A stretch of DNA of 64,000 nucleotides from Prochlorococcus marinus str. SB. GTDB lineage: Bacteria > Cyanobacteriota > Cyanobacteriia > PCC-6307 > Cyanobiaceae. A program made the position numbers and the translations under genes. This document shows, piece by piece, positions 10,063-19,815 of the stretch. The notes under the pieces are model-generated. The model had not been told where the DNA came from and searched no databases. It saw only the letters and a program-made list of their open reading frames with translations. Position 1 is the first letter of the stretch, and every line of letters starts with the position of its first letter. Location: positions 62,001 to 126,000 of the forward strand of contig NZ_JNAS01000001.1 of the NCBI RefSeq assembly GCF_000760115.1. Direction: 5' to 3'.

Positions 10063-10767
10063 ATGGCTGTTGTATCACTATCAGAAATGATGGAAGCTGG
10101 TGCTCATTTTGGGCATCAAACTAGACGTTGGAATCCCAAGATGTCCAAGTATATATATTGCGCGAGAAATGGAGTTCATATTATTGATCTTGTAAAAACA
10201 GCATTATGTATGAACAATGCATATAAATGGACGAGAAACGCTGCAAAAAGCGGTAAACGTTTCCTATTTGTCGGTACAAAAAAACAAGCATCAGATGTAG
10301 TAGCTCAGGAAGCTACACGCTGTGGAGCTGCATATGTAAATCAAAGATGGCTTGGAGGCATGTTGACTAATTGGACAACAATGAAAGCTAGGATTGAAAG
10401 ACTAAAGGATCTAGAAAGAATGGAAAGTAGTGGTTCAATAGCAATGAGGCCTAAAAAAGAAGCTGCAGTATTAAGGAGAGAACTTGAAAGATTACAAAAA
10501 TACTTAGGTGGACTTAAGGGTATGAGAAGATTACCAGATGTTGTTGTATTGGTTGATCAGAGAAGAGAATCTAATGCAGTATTAGAAGCTAGGAAATTAG
10601 ATATTTCATTAGTATCAATGTTGGATACAAATTGCGATCCGGATTTGTGTGAAGTTCCAATTCCTTGTAACGATGATGCTGTTAGATCTGTGCAACTTAT
10701 TTTAGGAAGACTTGCAGATGCCATTAATGAGGGCAGAAAGGGCTCTAATGCCGAAAGAAAAAATTAA
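10063..10767 (+). CDS. rpsB: 30S ribosomal protein S2
   Basis: 234-aa S2, near the usual bacterial length. It begins [20 protein letters not shown], the universal S2 N-terminus, and contains [24 protein letters not shown] and the central coiled region [17 protein letters not shown]. Binds 16S rRNA in the head-body junction of the small subunit and is needed for S1 docking. Followed by tsf after a 43-bp gap, the standard rpsB-tsf operon. Expression is likely controlled by the pseudoknot leader just upstream. Confidence 0.98.
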   Translation: MAVVSLSEMMEAGAHFGHQTRRWNPKMSKYIYCARNGVHIIDLVKTALCMNNAYKWTRNAAKSGKRFLFVGTKKQASDVVAQEATRCGAAYVNQRWLGGMLTNWTTMKARIERLKDLERMESSGSIAMRPKKEAAVLRRELERLQKYLGGLKGMRRLPDVVVLVDQRRESNAVLEARKLDISLVSMLDTNCDPDLCEVPIPCNDDAVRSVQLILGRLADAINEGRKGSNAERKN

Positions 10768-10810
10768 ATTCCAATTTAAAACTTACTATTCACTATTTTT
10801 ATTACTTCAA

Positions 10811-11467
10811 ATGGGAAACATTACAGCAAAACTTGTAAAAGATCTTAGAGACAAAACTGGCGCAGGAATGATGGACTGCAAAAAAGCACTTAACGAAACT
10901 GAGGGAAATCTAGATAAAGCTTTGGAATGGTTAAGAAAGAAAGGTATAGCTAGTGCTGAGAAGAAATCGGGAAGAGTAGCTGCCGAAGGGTCAATTGGTA
11001 GTTATATACATACTGGATCAAGAGTCGGAGTTTTACTAGAGTTAAATTGTGAAACTGATTTCGTTGCAAGAGGTGATATATTCCAATCTTTGTTGAAGGA
11101 TGTCTCAATGCAAGTAGCAGCATGCCCAAATGTTGAGTATGTCTCAATTGATGAAATACCGGAAGATGTAGTTGAAAAAGAAAAGCAGATTGAAATGGGT
11201 AGGGATGATTTATCTGGAAAACCAGAACAAATTAAAGAAAAAATAGTAGAAGGGAGAATAGCAAAAAGACTTAATGAGCTTGTTTTGCTTTCACAACCCT
11301 ACATTAAAGATAGTTCTCTAACAGTTGAGGATCTTGTTAAACAAGCAGCTGCAAAAATTGGGGAAAATATCAAAGTAAGACGCTTTACAAGATATACATT
11401 GGGCGAAGGTATCGAAAAAAATCAGATGGACTTTGCTGAAGAGGTCGCATCAATGCAAACAAACTAG
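10811..11467 (+). CDS. tsf: Translation elongation factor Ts
   Basis: 218-aa guanine-nucleotide exchange factor for EF-Tu. The frame is open further upstream, but the family N-terminus [20 protein letters not shown] fixes the start at ATG 10811. The UBA-like N-domain is followed by the conserved [12 protein letters not shown] core that contacts EF-Tu. The single-core-domain length is typical of cyanobacterial EF-Ts. It is second in the rpsB operon; the hypothetical gene downstream starts 5 bp after its stop and is probably co-transcribed. Confidence 0.97.
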   Translation: MGNITAKLVKDLRDKTGAGMMDCKKALNETEGNLDKALEWLRKKGIASAEKKSGRVAAEGSIGSYIHTGSRVGVLLELNCETDFVARGDIFQSLLKDVSMQVAACPNVEYVSIDEIPEDVVEKEKQIEMGRDDLSGKPEQIKEKIVEGRIAKRLNELVLLSQPYIKDSSLTVEDLVKQAAAKIGENIKVRRFTRYTLGEGIEKNQMDFAEEVASMQTN

Positions 11468-11471
11468 TCAC

Positions 11472-12557
11472 TTGAATGAATTGAATAATTTCAATAATTA
11501 CTTAGATATAGTTAAAATTAAATCTCAATTAGAGAGAGCAGACATACAAAAAAGAATATTAACTAAAAATATCTATAGGGAATATGAAATTTACCTTAAT
11601 CTAATAAGAGATCTACTTTTCATATCTGTAGAAAAAGGCCTTAATCAAATATATAGTTATCCAACAATTAATGATAATTTCTTAAATGAAAATGAATCCT
11701 ATAATCTTTTTGAAAAAAAAATAAGTAAATTAATATTTAAGAATTTGCCCTTTTTGACAGTAGAACAATTAAAGATAAATGAAATTGAAAAAAATATAAA
11801 TAAGGAAATCAATTTTACTATTTTTAATAGTTCAACAAAAATAATAGATGATCAAAAAGAAAAATTCCAATATGAAGATAGTTTTCAATTAAAAGAACCC
11901 GTTCAGTATGAGATTACTGAAGATTTTTCAAATACTTCTGAATATTATCAAGCTAATAATTATGAAAGATTCGTATCACTTGATTTAGATAATAACCACC
12001 ATAATAATTATTTATCTAAAAACAATATTTTTGAAAATTTAGGAGTTGAAAAACAATTTATTTCCTCCTTAATTGAATTAATAGGAGATGAAAAGGTGGA
12101 AAAACCAAGATATCAAGAAAAAGAAAATATCAAGCAAATGGATAATTTACCAAAAAATCAGATTCTTAATAATTTTGATTTAATAGACAAGTCATTGGAC
12201 AATTTACTATTGAATCTTTCATATAGTATTAACCAAGAATTATTCAAGGCAAATTTAATAAAAAATTTGATATCCAAAGATTCCTTTGATTACTTAGTAG
12301 GCAAAAATTTTATGATAAAACATCCATATCCTTTTGTTATTAATTTCGAATTAAACTTAAATAGGTCATCATTAATAGTCAATAATTTTCCAAGCATTAT
12401 TTTCTTCAATATATCTACTGTTGAGTTAGAGTTTAAAAATTTAAATCTTTCTATTCAAAGGAACAAAATAAATGAGCTCAAAAATCAATTTCAGCGTTTG
12501 ATTAAAAAAGAGACATATTGGAGGCAAAAAGAATTCTCTTTGAATAAAATACATTGA
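11472..12557 (+). CDS. Hypothetical protein between tsf and recG
   Basis: About 361 aa if initiated at TTG 11472 (TTG 11481 is also possible; no nearby ATG). The frame is open upstream but overlaps tsf there. The protein is rich in Asn, Lys, Ile and Glu. An N-terminal helical segment (LERADIQKRILTKNIYREY) is followed by a low-complexity acidic middle (about residues 120-235) and a more ordered C-terminal part. No signal peptide or membrane helix is evident. I recognise no domain. Its position in the tsf-recG interval suggests a conserved picocyanobacterial unknown that is probably translated with its neighbours. Confidence 0.7.
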   Translation: MNELNNFNNYLDIVKIKSQLERADIQKRILTKNIYREYEIYLNLIRDLLFISVEKGLNQIYSYPTINDNFLNENESYNLFEKKISKLIFKNLPFLTVEQLKINEIEKNINKEINFTIFNSSTKIIDDQKEKFQYEDSFQLKEPVQYEITEDFSNTSEYYQANNYERFVSLDLDNNHHNNYLSKNNIFENLGVEKQFISSLIELIGDEKVEKPRYQEKENIKQMDNLPKNQILNNFDLIDKSLDNLLLNLSYSINQELFKANLIKNLISKDSFDYLVGKNFMIKHPYPFVINFELNLNRSSLIVNNFPSIIFFNISTVELEFKNLNLSIQRNKINELKNQFQRLIKKETYWRQKEFSLNKIH

Positions 12558-12579
12558 AAAAATAATTCTTTTTTCAAAT

Positions 12580-15033
12580 GTGACTATTAGCGGGAATAAT
12601 AATAAATTAATTAAAGATTGGATAAGACCTCTTCAAAAATCTCTTACGATTGAAACTGAAAACAAATTTATTAATACTTTAGGAAGAGAAAAATACTTTA
12701 ATGATTATTTGCATGAATCATTAAAAAAACTAGATAATCTAAATCTCTCAGACGAATATTTAAGGATATTTTATGAATTTTCTAAAAAATATAATGAATA
12801 TAATAAATTAGATGAAAATCAAAGAAAAAGGTTAATAATAGACACAAGAAAAAATCTTTATAAGCTAGGTAAAACTCTAGAAATAGAAAGTTCTAATAAT
12901 ATTTCTAATAATGTTTTTCTTAATAAAGCTGATTCAAGTTTGTCTTTTGATTCAGATATTTCATTAATAAAAAATGTAGGAAAAGTTTATAAAAATAAGC
13001 TTAATGAATTAGGGATATTTCATATAAAAGATCTAATTAATTATTTCCCACGAACATATCTAGACTATACGAATAGAGTTAAAATAATAAATTTAAAACC
13101 AGATAATTTATACACGTGCATCGCAAACGTTAAAAGGTTTTATATTTATAAGAGTAAAAAAAATAGTAATTTGTCAATAATGAATATTTTAGTTTCTGAT
13201 GAAACTTCTTCAATAAAGGTCACAAAATTTTTTTTAGGAAGAAGATTTAGATCTTACTCCTTCTTCACATCTCAAAAATCTTTGTATTCTCCTGGAACTA
13301 AATTAGCAATTTCGGGTAAGGTTAAATTGACAGAGTATGGCAAAACTTTTGTAGATCCGCAGATTGAAATTCTTAAGGATAACAATGATAATTTTAATTT
13401 CTCAGGCAAAATATTACCCTTGTATTCATTAGGTGAAGCTTTATCAAATATGAGTTTTATAAAACTTATGAAAAAGGTACTAATTTATGCAAAGCAATAT
13501 CCAGAAATTTTAAATAATAAGCAACTTGATTCATTATCTTTATTATCAAAAGGAGAGTCGTTGATTAATATTCATTTCCCACCAACTCAACAGGCACTTA
13601 GGGAGTCAAAAAAACGTTTGGTTTTTGATGAATTATTCCTACTTCAAATTAAGTTCCTACTCAGAAAAAGAAAGACGAATAAAAATGTAATTTCACAATT
13701 TCCTCAAAAGAAATCTTTATTAAAAGAATTTTTAAATACTTTTCCTTTTGAATTAACAAAATCTCAAGAAAATGTTTTAAATGAAATTAAGAAAGATTTA
13801 TCTAATCCTGTACCAATGTCTAGATTGCTTCAGGGAGATGTGGGAAGCGGTAAAACCATAATTGCAATAGCGTCTCTTTTACTTGTCATTGAAAAAAACC
13901 TGCAAGGTGCATTTATGGTCCCAACTGAGGTATTGGCAGAACAGCATTATAAAAATTTATTAAAATATTTAAATCCCCTTTTAGTTTCTGTTGAACTACT
14001 TACTGGGAATACTCCTCAAAAAAAGAGAAAAGAAATTTTCTCTAATTTGAACAATGGATTAGTTGATATCCTCGTAGGTACTCATGCACTATTTGAGGAT
14101 AAAGTCATCTTTAATGCGTTAGGCATGGTCGTCATTGATGAACAACATAGATTTGGAGTTACTCAAAGAAATAAATTACTAAATAAAGGAGAAAATACTA
14201 ACTTGTTATCAATGACAGCAACACCAATTCCAAGAACTCTTGCGCTTTCTATTTATGGTGATTTAGATGTGAGTCAAATTACTGAACTCCCTCCTGGGAG
14301 AGTTCCCATAACAACAAAAATAATTTCGGAAGATGATTTAACTAACTTGTTCAAGATTGTTGAAGATGAAATCAATAAGGGAAAGCAGGCTTATGTGATT
14401 TTGCCACTTATAGAAGATTCAGAAAAAATGAATTTAAGCTCCGCAAAGAAAACATTCAAACATTTATCAGAAGAGGTCTTTTTTAACAAAAAAGTTGGAT
14501 TATTACATGGCAAATTAAGTTCACAAGAAAAGAATGAAGTAATTAATTCTTTTTTAAAGAATGAAATTAATATATTGGTTTCAACCACAGTTATTGAGGT
14601 TGGCATCGATGTGCCTAACGCCACAATTATGATTATTTACAATTCGGACAGATTTGGATTGTCCCAGTTACATCAATTAAGGGGGAGAGTTGGTAGAGGA
14701 TCAACAAAATCTTTTTGTTATCTGGTAACCCCCGATAAAAATGGATTAGAAAACAAACGACTTTGTGTTTTGCAAAAATCTAATGATGGTTTTTATATTG
14801 CTGAAAAAGACTTGGAGCTTAGAGGGCCAGGTCAGATTTTAGGATATAGACAATCCGGATTGCCTGATTTTGTACTGGACAATTTACCTAACAATAAATT
14901 TCTTATTGATAAGGCTCGTGAAGAGGCTATTAAGATTGTTAGTGATGATCCTGATTTAAAAGAAAATGTTGTTTTAAGGAATATACTTATTGATAATTCT
15001 GATAATAAATTCATTCATGATTTCTTGAATTGA
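12580..15033 (+). CDS. recG: ATP-dependent DNA helicase RecG
   Basis: 817-aa branch-migration helicase that remodels stalled replication forks and Holliday junctions. The start is GTG 12580. The first 120 residues are a picocyanobacterial N-terminal extension. The wedge/OB domain covers about 130-290 (IKNVGKVYKNKLNELGIFHIKD, then LYTCIANVKRF). Walker A GDVGSGKT lies at about 419-426 and the DEQH box in VIDEQHRFG near 520. The motif V/VI region has VIEVGIDVPNA and QLHQLRGRVGRG, and the C-terminal RecG wedge-helicase linker has DLELRGPGQILGYRQSG. All helicase motifs are intact. Confidence 0.96.
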   Translation: MTISGNNNKLIKDWIRPLQKSLTIETENKFINTLGREKYFNDYLHESLKKLDNLNLSDEYLRIFYEFSKKYNEYNKLDENQRKRLIIDTRKNLYKLGKTLEIESSNNISNNVFLNKADSSLSFDSDISLIKNVGKVYKNKLNELGIFHIKDLINYFPRTYLDYTNRVKIINLKPDNLYTCIANVKRFYIYKSKKNSNLSIMNILVSDETSSIKVTKFFLGRRFRSYSFFTSQKSLYSPGTKLAISGKVKLTEYGKTFVDPQIEILKDNNDNFNFSGKILPLYSLGEALSNMSFIKLMKKVLIYAKQYPEILNNKQLDSLSLLSKGESLINIHFPPTQQALRESKKRLVFDELFLLQIKFLLRKRKTNKNVISQFPQKKSLLKEFLNTFPFELTKSQENVLNEIKKDLSNPVPMSRLLQGDVGSGKTIIAIASLLLVIEKNLQGAFMVPTEVLAEQHYKNLLKYLNPLLVSVELLTGNTPQKKRKEIFSNLNNGLVDILVGTHALFEDKVIFNALGMVVIDEQHRFGVTQRNKLLNKGENTNLLSMTATPIPRTLALSIYGDLDVSQITELPPGRVPITTKIISEDDLTNLFKIVEDEINKGKQAYVILPLIEDSEKMNLSSAKKTFKHLSEEVFFNKKVGLLHGKLSSQEKNEVINSFLKNEINILVSTTVIEVGIDVPNATIMIIYNSDRFGLSQLHQLRGRVGRGSTKSFCYLVTPDKNGLENKRLCVLQKSNDGFYIAEKDLELRGPGQILGYRQSGLPDFVLDNLPNNKFLIDKAREEAIKIVSDDPDLKENVVLRNILIDNSDNKFIHDFLN

Positions 15034-15090
15034 AAACTACCATTGTAATTATTGATATATATGCCACTATAAATCAATTGTAAATTTCAA

Positions 15091-15774
15091 TTGAAAATTT
15101 GGAATAAAATACCAATTAAAGATAATGGAGATAAATTAATAGCTATACCTAGCTGCCTAAAGTTTTTAGATCCACACCCTTACTCTCATTTAGGAGCACC
15201 TTACAAAGATAAAACTTCTATTTGGAAATTAAGAGAGGAGGTCGTAAATAGATTAGTAAAAGTAAATGATTATTTGATATCAAAGAGTAGTTTTTACCTT
15301 TTAATTTATGACAGTTGGCGACCTTTAGAAGTTCAGGAATTTATGTTTAAAAGAGCATTTTTATTAGAGTGTGAAAAATCCGATATTGATATTTCTTTTG
15401 AAAATATAAAATCATATCCATCAATTTTAAAAAAAGTTGAAAAATTTTGGGCATATCCTTCTTATGACATTAGGTGTCCTCCCCCTCATTCAACTGGGGG
15501 TGCCTTGGATGTTTGTTTATCAGATAAATACGGAAATCTTGTTGAAATGGGAAGCATAGTTGATCAAATGGATGAGACCTCAAATCCTTATTTTTATGCA
15601 AACATCAAAAATGAAGAAGCAATTATTTGGAATAGTAGAAGAAATTTATTAAGGGAAGTTATGACTAAATTCGGATTTGCTCAACATCCATATGAATGGT
15701 GGCATTTTAGTTATGGTGATCAATTATGGGCTTGGAAAAATAAAAAAGCAAATGCCATTTATGGAAAAATTTAA
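15091..15774 (+). CDS. D-alanyl-D-alanine dipeptidase (VanX/DdpX family, M15D)
   Basis: 227-aa zinc dipeptidase predicted to cleave D-Ala-D-Ala, recycling peptidoglycan-derived D-alanine. Zinc-site motifs are HSTGGALDVCLS (His and Asp ligands, near residue 135) and EWWHFSYGDQLWAW (catalytic Glu and His ligand, near 205); YDSWRPLEVQ carries the family Arg. The start is TTG 15091. No signal peptide, so cytoplasmic. It ends 3 bp before the stop of the convergent sir. A resistance role is unlikely, as there is no vanHA-like neighbour. A second M15 peptidase lies at 21250-21963. Confidence 0.88.
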   Translation: MKIWNKIPIKDNGDKLIAIPSCLKFLDPHPYSHLGAPYKDKTSIWKLREEVVNRLVKVNDYLISKSSFYLLIYDSWRPLEVQEFMFKRAFLLECEKSDIDISFENIKSYPSILKKVEKFWAYPSYDIRCPPPHSTGGALDVCLSDKYGNLVEMGSIVDQMDETSNPYFYANIKNEEAIIWNSRRNLLREVMTKFGFAQHPYEWWHFSYGDQLWAWKNKKANAIYGKI

Positions 15775-15777
15775 TTT

Positions 15778-17565
15778 CTATTGATTTTCATTCAGTAAAT
15801 TCAATATATAATTTTCATCTTGAGTATTTATAAAATCTCCGAAATCCAAATCCAAATTACTCTTCCAATTATCAAATAATGGTTGAAGAGTTTTTTCTAA
15901 ATCGTTAAGCTCCATTCTTTGTAGAAATGGTTTAGCAAGCCTTTGTAGATTTTTACTGCCCCCCAACCATAATTGGTATTTGTTTTGACCACTTCCAACA
16001 AGTGCTAATTCGGCCATATAAGGCCTGGTACATCCATTCGGACATCCCGTCATTCTGAATAATATTGTCTTTTGTATTTTTAGATTTAATAGTAAATTTT
16101 CAATCCTTTTTAGTACGTCAGGTAATATTCTTTCAGCTTCAGTCATTGCAAGACCACAAAGTGGTAAAGCGGGACAAGCTAGAGCATGTCTTTGTATTTT
16201 ATTAATGTTTTCTAAATTTCCGTATCCAATTTTTGATAGAGATTTTTGAATTTCACCTTTGTTTTTATTGGCGATATTACAAAGTAAAATATCTTGATTA
16301 GGTGTGAGTCTTAAATCTAAATTATATTTTTTAACAATACTTGTGATAGTATTCTTCTTCTCTCCAGATAATCGCCCTGATAATAATGGTAATCCCACGA
16401 AATGAGAGGTTTTATTTTGTTTATGCCAACCTAGGTAATCAATAAGAACCTTATCAGGTTCTTTTCTGATTTTTTTAATTTCTTTTTTGAAATACTTATC
16501 AGAAAGTATCTTTTTGAACCATTTAATACCTTTTCTATGAAGAAGATATTTCATTCTCGAATTTTTTCTTGATTTTCTATCACCATAATCTCTTTGAATA
16601 GCCACAATGCTTTGTATTAATTCATAAACATCAGGTTCTTCAACATATCCAAGTGGATCTGCAATTCTTGCAAAGGTCTCCTCATTATTATGTGTGCGAC
16701 CCATACCACCTCCAACATAGAAATTGCACCCTTCTAAGTTTCCATCTTTAGAAGTAAAGGCAACTATTCCTATGTCATTGGTAAGAAGATCAACAGAATT
16801 GTCCCCAGGAACTGTCACGGCACATTTGAATTTTCTCGGTAAATAAGTTGAACCATAAAGTGGCTCATCTTTTATCCCACTAAAAACATTATCTTTGAAT
16901 TGGAGCTTCCTAATTGCTTCAATATCTTTGTCAGGCTTTATGATGTATTCTAAGTCTCCATCAGCCCAAAGCTCTAAAAAAGTACCTTGGCCTGCTATTG
17001 GGGTGAGAAGATCTGCAACTTTCTTTGCCAATGCTCTTGCAATATTATAATCTGGCGAATCAAATGGAGCCGCAGGTGCCATAACGTTTCTATTTATGTC
17101 TCCACAGGCAGCTAATGTCGAGCCCATTGAATTTACTATTGTTTGGATTACTTCTTTTAGGTTTTCCTTTCTGATTCCATGCATTTGAAAGGCTTGTCTT
17201 GTAGTTGCCCTAAGTGTTCCATTACCTAGATTTTCAGATAATTCATCTAATGCTAAAAATAATTTTCCAGGGACTTCACCGCCCGGATTTCTTAACCTAA
17301 GCATCATTTGCCAATCTTTACTTTTGCCAGGCCTTCTATTTTCCCTGTTATCTTGTTGATAACTACCATGAAATTTTAGTAACTGAACTGCATCATTAGT
17401 AAAATGATCACTCTCATTGACTAATTCCGTAGCAAGTGGTTCCTTAAGAAATTGGCTACTTTTTTTAAAATTTTCAAATTTAGAAACTTCTAGTCCATTT
17501 GCTAAACAAACAGTCTCATCCTTTGCAGAATCTTTTTTCTTTTTTACTTTCTCAACCTTGATCAA
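15778..17565 (-). CDS. sir: Ferredoxin-dependent sulfite reductase
   Basis: 595-aa assimilatory enzyme reducing sulfite to sulfide with electrons from ferredoxin. The siroheme/4Fe-4S cysteines appear as CPALPLC (C-x5-C, near residue 465) and CPNGC (C-x3-C, near 510), the sulfite/nitrite reductase pattern. The N-terminal duplication has RNPGGEVPGKLFLALDEL and the parachute region has TTRQAFQMHGI. The start is TTG 17565; the first ATG upstream is out of frame. The N-terminus is Lys-rich. Convergent with the VanX-like gene (3-bp gap) and divergent from glyS (87 bp). The ferredoxin type is inferred from cyanobacterial homologues and the absence of a CysJ partner. Confidence 0.93.
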   Translation of the reverse strand: MIKVEKVKKKKDSAKDETVCLANGLEVSKFENFKKSSQFLKEPLATELVNESDHFTNDAVQLLKFHGSYQQDNRENRRPGKSKDWQMMLRLRNPGGEVPGKLFLALDELSENLGNGTLRATTRQAFQMHGIRKENLKEVIQTIVNSMGSTLAACGDINRNVMAPAAPFDSPDYNIARALAKKVADLLTPIAGQGTFLELWADGDLEYIIKPDKDIEAIRKLQFKDNVFSGIKDEPLYGSTYLPRKFKCAVTVPGDNSVDLLTNDIGIVAFTSKDGNLEGCNFYVGGGMGRTHNNEETFARIADPLGYVEEPDVYELIQSIVAIQRDYGDRKSRKNSRMKYLLHRKGIKWFKKILSDKYFKKEIKKIRKEPDKVLIDYLGWHKQNKTSHFVGLPLLSGRLSGEKKNTITSIVKKYNLDLRLTPNQDILLCNIANKNKGEIQKSLSKIGYGNLENINKIQRHALACPALPLCGLAMTEAERILPDVLKRIENLLLNLKIQKTILFRMTGCPNGCTRPYMAELALVGSGQNKYQLWLGGSKNLQRLAKPFLQRMELNDLEKTLQPLFDNWKSNLDLDFGDFINTQDENYILNLLNENQ

Positions 17566-17652
17566 AGGACCAAAACATATCTCTTTTTATACATTAGCGA
17601 AAAGCTTATTTAACTGGTAGTAAATTATAGTAAGTGAAGTCATATTTTTTTC

Positions 17653-19815
17653 TTGTCTAAATATTTACTTGAGATAGGAACAGAAGAGTTGCCCGCAAAA
17701 TTTTCTCATTCTGTTCTAGAGCAATTTAAATCTCTAATAGAATTTGAATTGGATAAAAAGTTAATCAAATTCGAAAATATAACTGTTACCTCCACACCTA
17801 GGAGGATAGTTCTACTTCTCGAAGGTTTAGTTGATTATGCAGAAGATAAGATAATAGAAAGAAAAGGGCCTAAAGCAAATTCAGCTTATTTAAATGGATG
17901 TCCTACTAATGCTGCTTTAGGATTTGCTAATAGCTTAGATATAGATGTAGGTGAGCTAAAAATAAAAAAAACAGAAAAGGGTGATTTTGTATTTGGAAAG
18001 AAAATTGAAAAAGGACTATCAACAAAAAATTCTTTGTCTTCGATTATCCCAAAACTAGTAAAGAGTCTTCAAGGCCCTCGATTTATGAAATGGGGGGCTG
18101 GGAACATAAAATTTTCAAGACCTATTAGGTGGATTGCGTCTATTTATAATGATGAAATTCTTGATTTTGAATTTGATGAATGTGATCCAAAGATCAAAAT
18201 AAGTAATAAAACGAAAAGTCATAGGCTAATCAATGAAGTTTTAGAAGTTCAGAATCCTGATGATTTCTTTGAGTTATTGAAACGAAATAGAGTAATAGCT
18301 ATTCGAAAAGAAAGAAAAGAAAAAATTGAAAGTTTAATAAATCAGGCATCTAAATCTTTAAATCTGAAACCTGACCTTTCAGAAGGATTACTAAATGAAC
18401 TAACTGACTTAGTTGAATGGCCAGACTTAATTATTGGCAAATTTAGTAATGAATTTCTTGATCTTCCGGTTGAAGTTCTCTCAACAGTCATGAAAATTCA
18501 TCAGAGATACGTTCCTCTTTTATTTAAAAACGAAAGTTTTTCTAAACTAGATTTAAGCTCTGAAAAAAATATTAGTACAACTTTCTGCGTTATTTCAAAT
18601 GGTCTTGAAGAATCAAGTAATAATATCGCTAAAGGTAATGAGAAAGTATTAAGGGCAAGGTTTTCAGATGCAAAGTTTTTCGTAGAAAGTGACAAAAAAG
18701 TTGCTTCAATCGAAAGAAATGAAAAGCTTAAATCTGTTTCATATTTAAAAGGACTTGGAAATATATTTCAGAGGGTAGAAAGGATAGAGGAAGTTACTAA
18801 AAAAATTCTTAAATTTATAAATGATAAGTCTCTAGAAGAAAAAAAATTAATAGAAGCTGCTAAATACTGTAAAAACGACTTATGTAGCGAAATTGTTTTC
18901 GAATTTCCTGAGCTGCAAGGAATAATGGGTGGTAAATATCTTAAATTTGAGGGATTTAGTGAGGATGTTTGCTTGGCTGTCGCTGAACATTATTTACCTT
19001 CTTTTTATAAAGATGCTTTGCCCTCCACAAAATATGGTGCAATAGTTTCCATAGCAGATAAGGTAGAAACTTTAATAAGTATATTTATTTCTGGTAAACG
19101 ACCTAGTGGATCATCTGATCCTTATGCCTTAAGAAGAAATTTGAATGGTGTGATTAAAATAATTTGGGATTATGAACTTGATTTACCTTTAGATAAATTA
19201 TTCAACGAACTTATTGATTTTTGGAAAATCTTATTTCCGAATTTAAACTTCTCAAGAGAAATAGTATTAAATGATTTAAATGAATTTTTAGTTCAAAGAA
19301 TTATTAGTCATCTAGAAGAAATATCACTAAGTAAAGAAATAATAAAGGCTGTTTGCTCTTCTGATGAATTATCTCAAAAAAGAGTATTGAATATTGTTGA
19401 TCTTAAAAATAGGGTTAATACTATTATCAATTTTAACGAAAAGGGTAATTTTGTAGAAATCCAGAAGGTAATTACTAGGGTAAGCAAATTAGCAAATAAA
19501 AGTGATATTTCAATAGACGTTCTCTCAACAAGAGATTATATAAACACAAAACTTTTTGAAAAAGATTGTGAATTCAAAGTTTTTGAATTTATTAGAGAAT
19601 TAGAAAAACATTTTTCAGAAGGTTATTGCAATTATTTGGAACTTCTAAATTTGTTTGAGATTAATTTAAACACTATCGAGGATTTATTTGATAATGAAAA
19701 GGGAGTCCTAATAATGTCAGAGGATTTTAAAATAAGAAATAATAGACTAAATTTGTTGAGCTTAATTAGAAATTATTCTCTAAAAATTGCCGACTTTACA
19801 CTTTTGAACTCTTAA
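17653..19815 (+). CDS. glyS: Glycyl-tRNA synthetase beta subunit
   Basis: 720-aa beta subunit of the alpha2beta2 bacterial GlyRS, responsible for tRNA recognition; the catalytic alpha subunit glyQ is not in this window. The N-terminus LLEIGTEELPAKFS and the TPRRIVLL, RWIASI and HD-like regions (VAEHYLPSFYKD, ISIADKVETL) are characteristic. The C-terminal anticodon-binding domain (DALR-like) spans about 590-700. The start is TTG 17653. The last 20 bp overlap the 3' end of convergent chlP, an example of the extreme compaction of this genome. Confidence 0.95.
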   Translation: MSKYLLEIGTEELPAKFSHSVLEQFKSLIEFELDKKLIKFENITVTSTPRRIVLLLEGLVDYAEDKIIERKGPKANSAYLNGCPTNAALGFANSLDIDVGELKIKKTEKGDFVFGKKIEKGLSTKNSLSSIIPKLVKSLQGPRFMKWGAGNIKFSRPIRWIASIYNDEILDFEFDECDPKIKISNKTKSHRLINEVLEVQNPDDFFELLKRNRVIAIRKERKEKIESLINQASKSLNLKPDLSEGLLNELTDLVEWPDLIIGKFSNEFLDLPVEVLSTVMKIHQRYVPLLFKNESFSKLDLSSEKNISTTFCVISNGLEESSNNIAKGNEKVLRARFSDAKFFVESDKKVASIERNEKLKSVSYLKGLGNIFQRVERIEEVTKKILKFINDKSLEEKKLIEAAKYCKNDLCSEIVFEFPELQGIMGGKYLKFEGFSEDVCLAVAEHYLPSFYKDALPSTKYGAIVSIADKVETLISIFISGKRPSGSSDPYALRRNLNGVIKIIWDYELDLPLDKLFNELIDFWKILFPNLNFSREIVLNDLNEFLVQRIISHLEEISLSKEIIKAVCSSDELSQKRVLNIVDLKNRVNTIINFNEKGNFVEIQKVITRVSKLANKSDISIDVLSTRDYINTKLFEKDCEFKVFEFIRELEKHFSEGYCNYLELLNLFEINLNTIEDLFDNEKGVLIMSEDFKIRNNRLNLLSLIRNYSLKIADFTLLNS

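Noticed and set aside
10712-10810. Longer start for tsf within rpsB
   Set aside because: The family N-terminus [10 protein letters not shown] fits ATG 10811; the upstream part is translated out of the rpsB frame and shows no EF-Ts similarity.
15091-15774. VanX-like gene as vancomycin resistance
   Set aside because: No vanH, vanA or vanRS neighbours and Gram-negative type envelope; metabolic D-Ala-D-Ala cleavage is the simpler reading.
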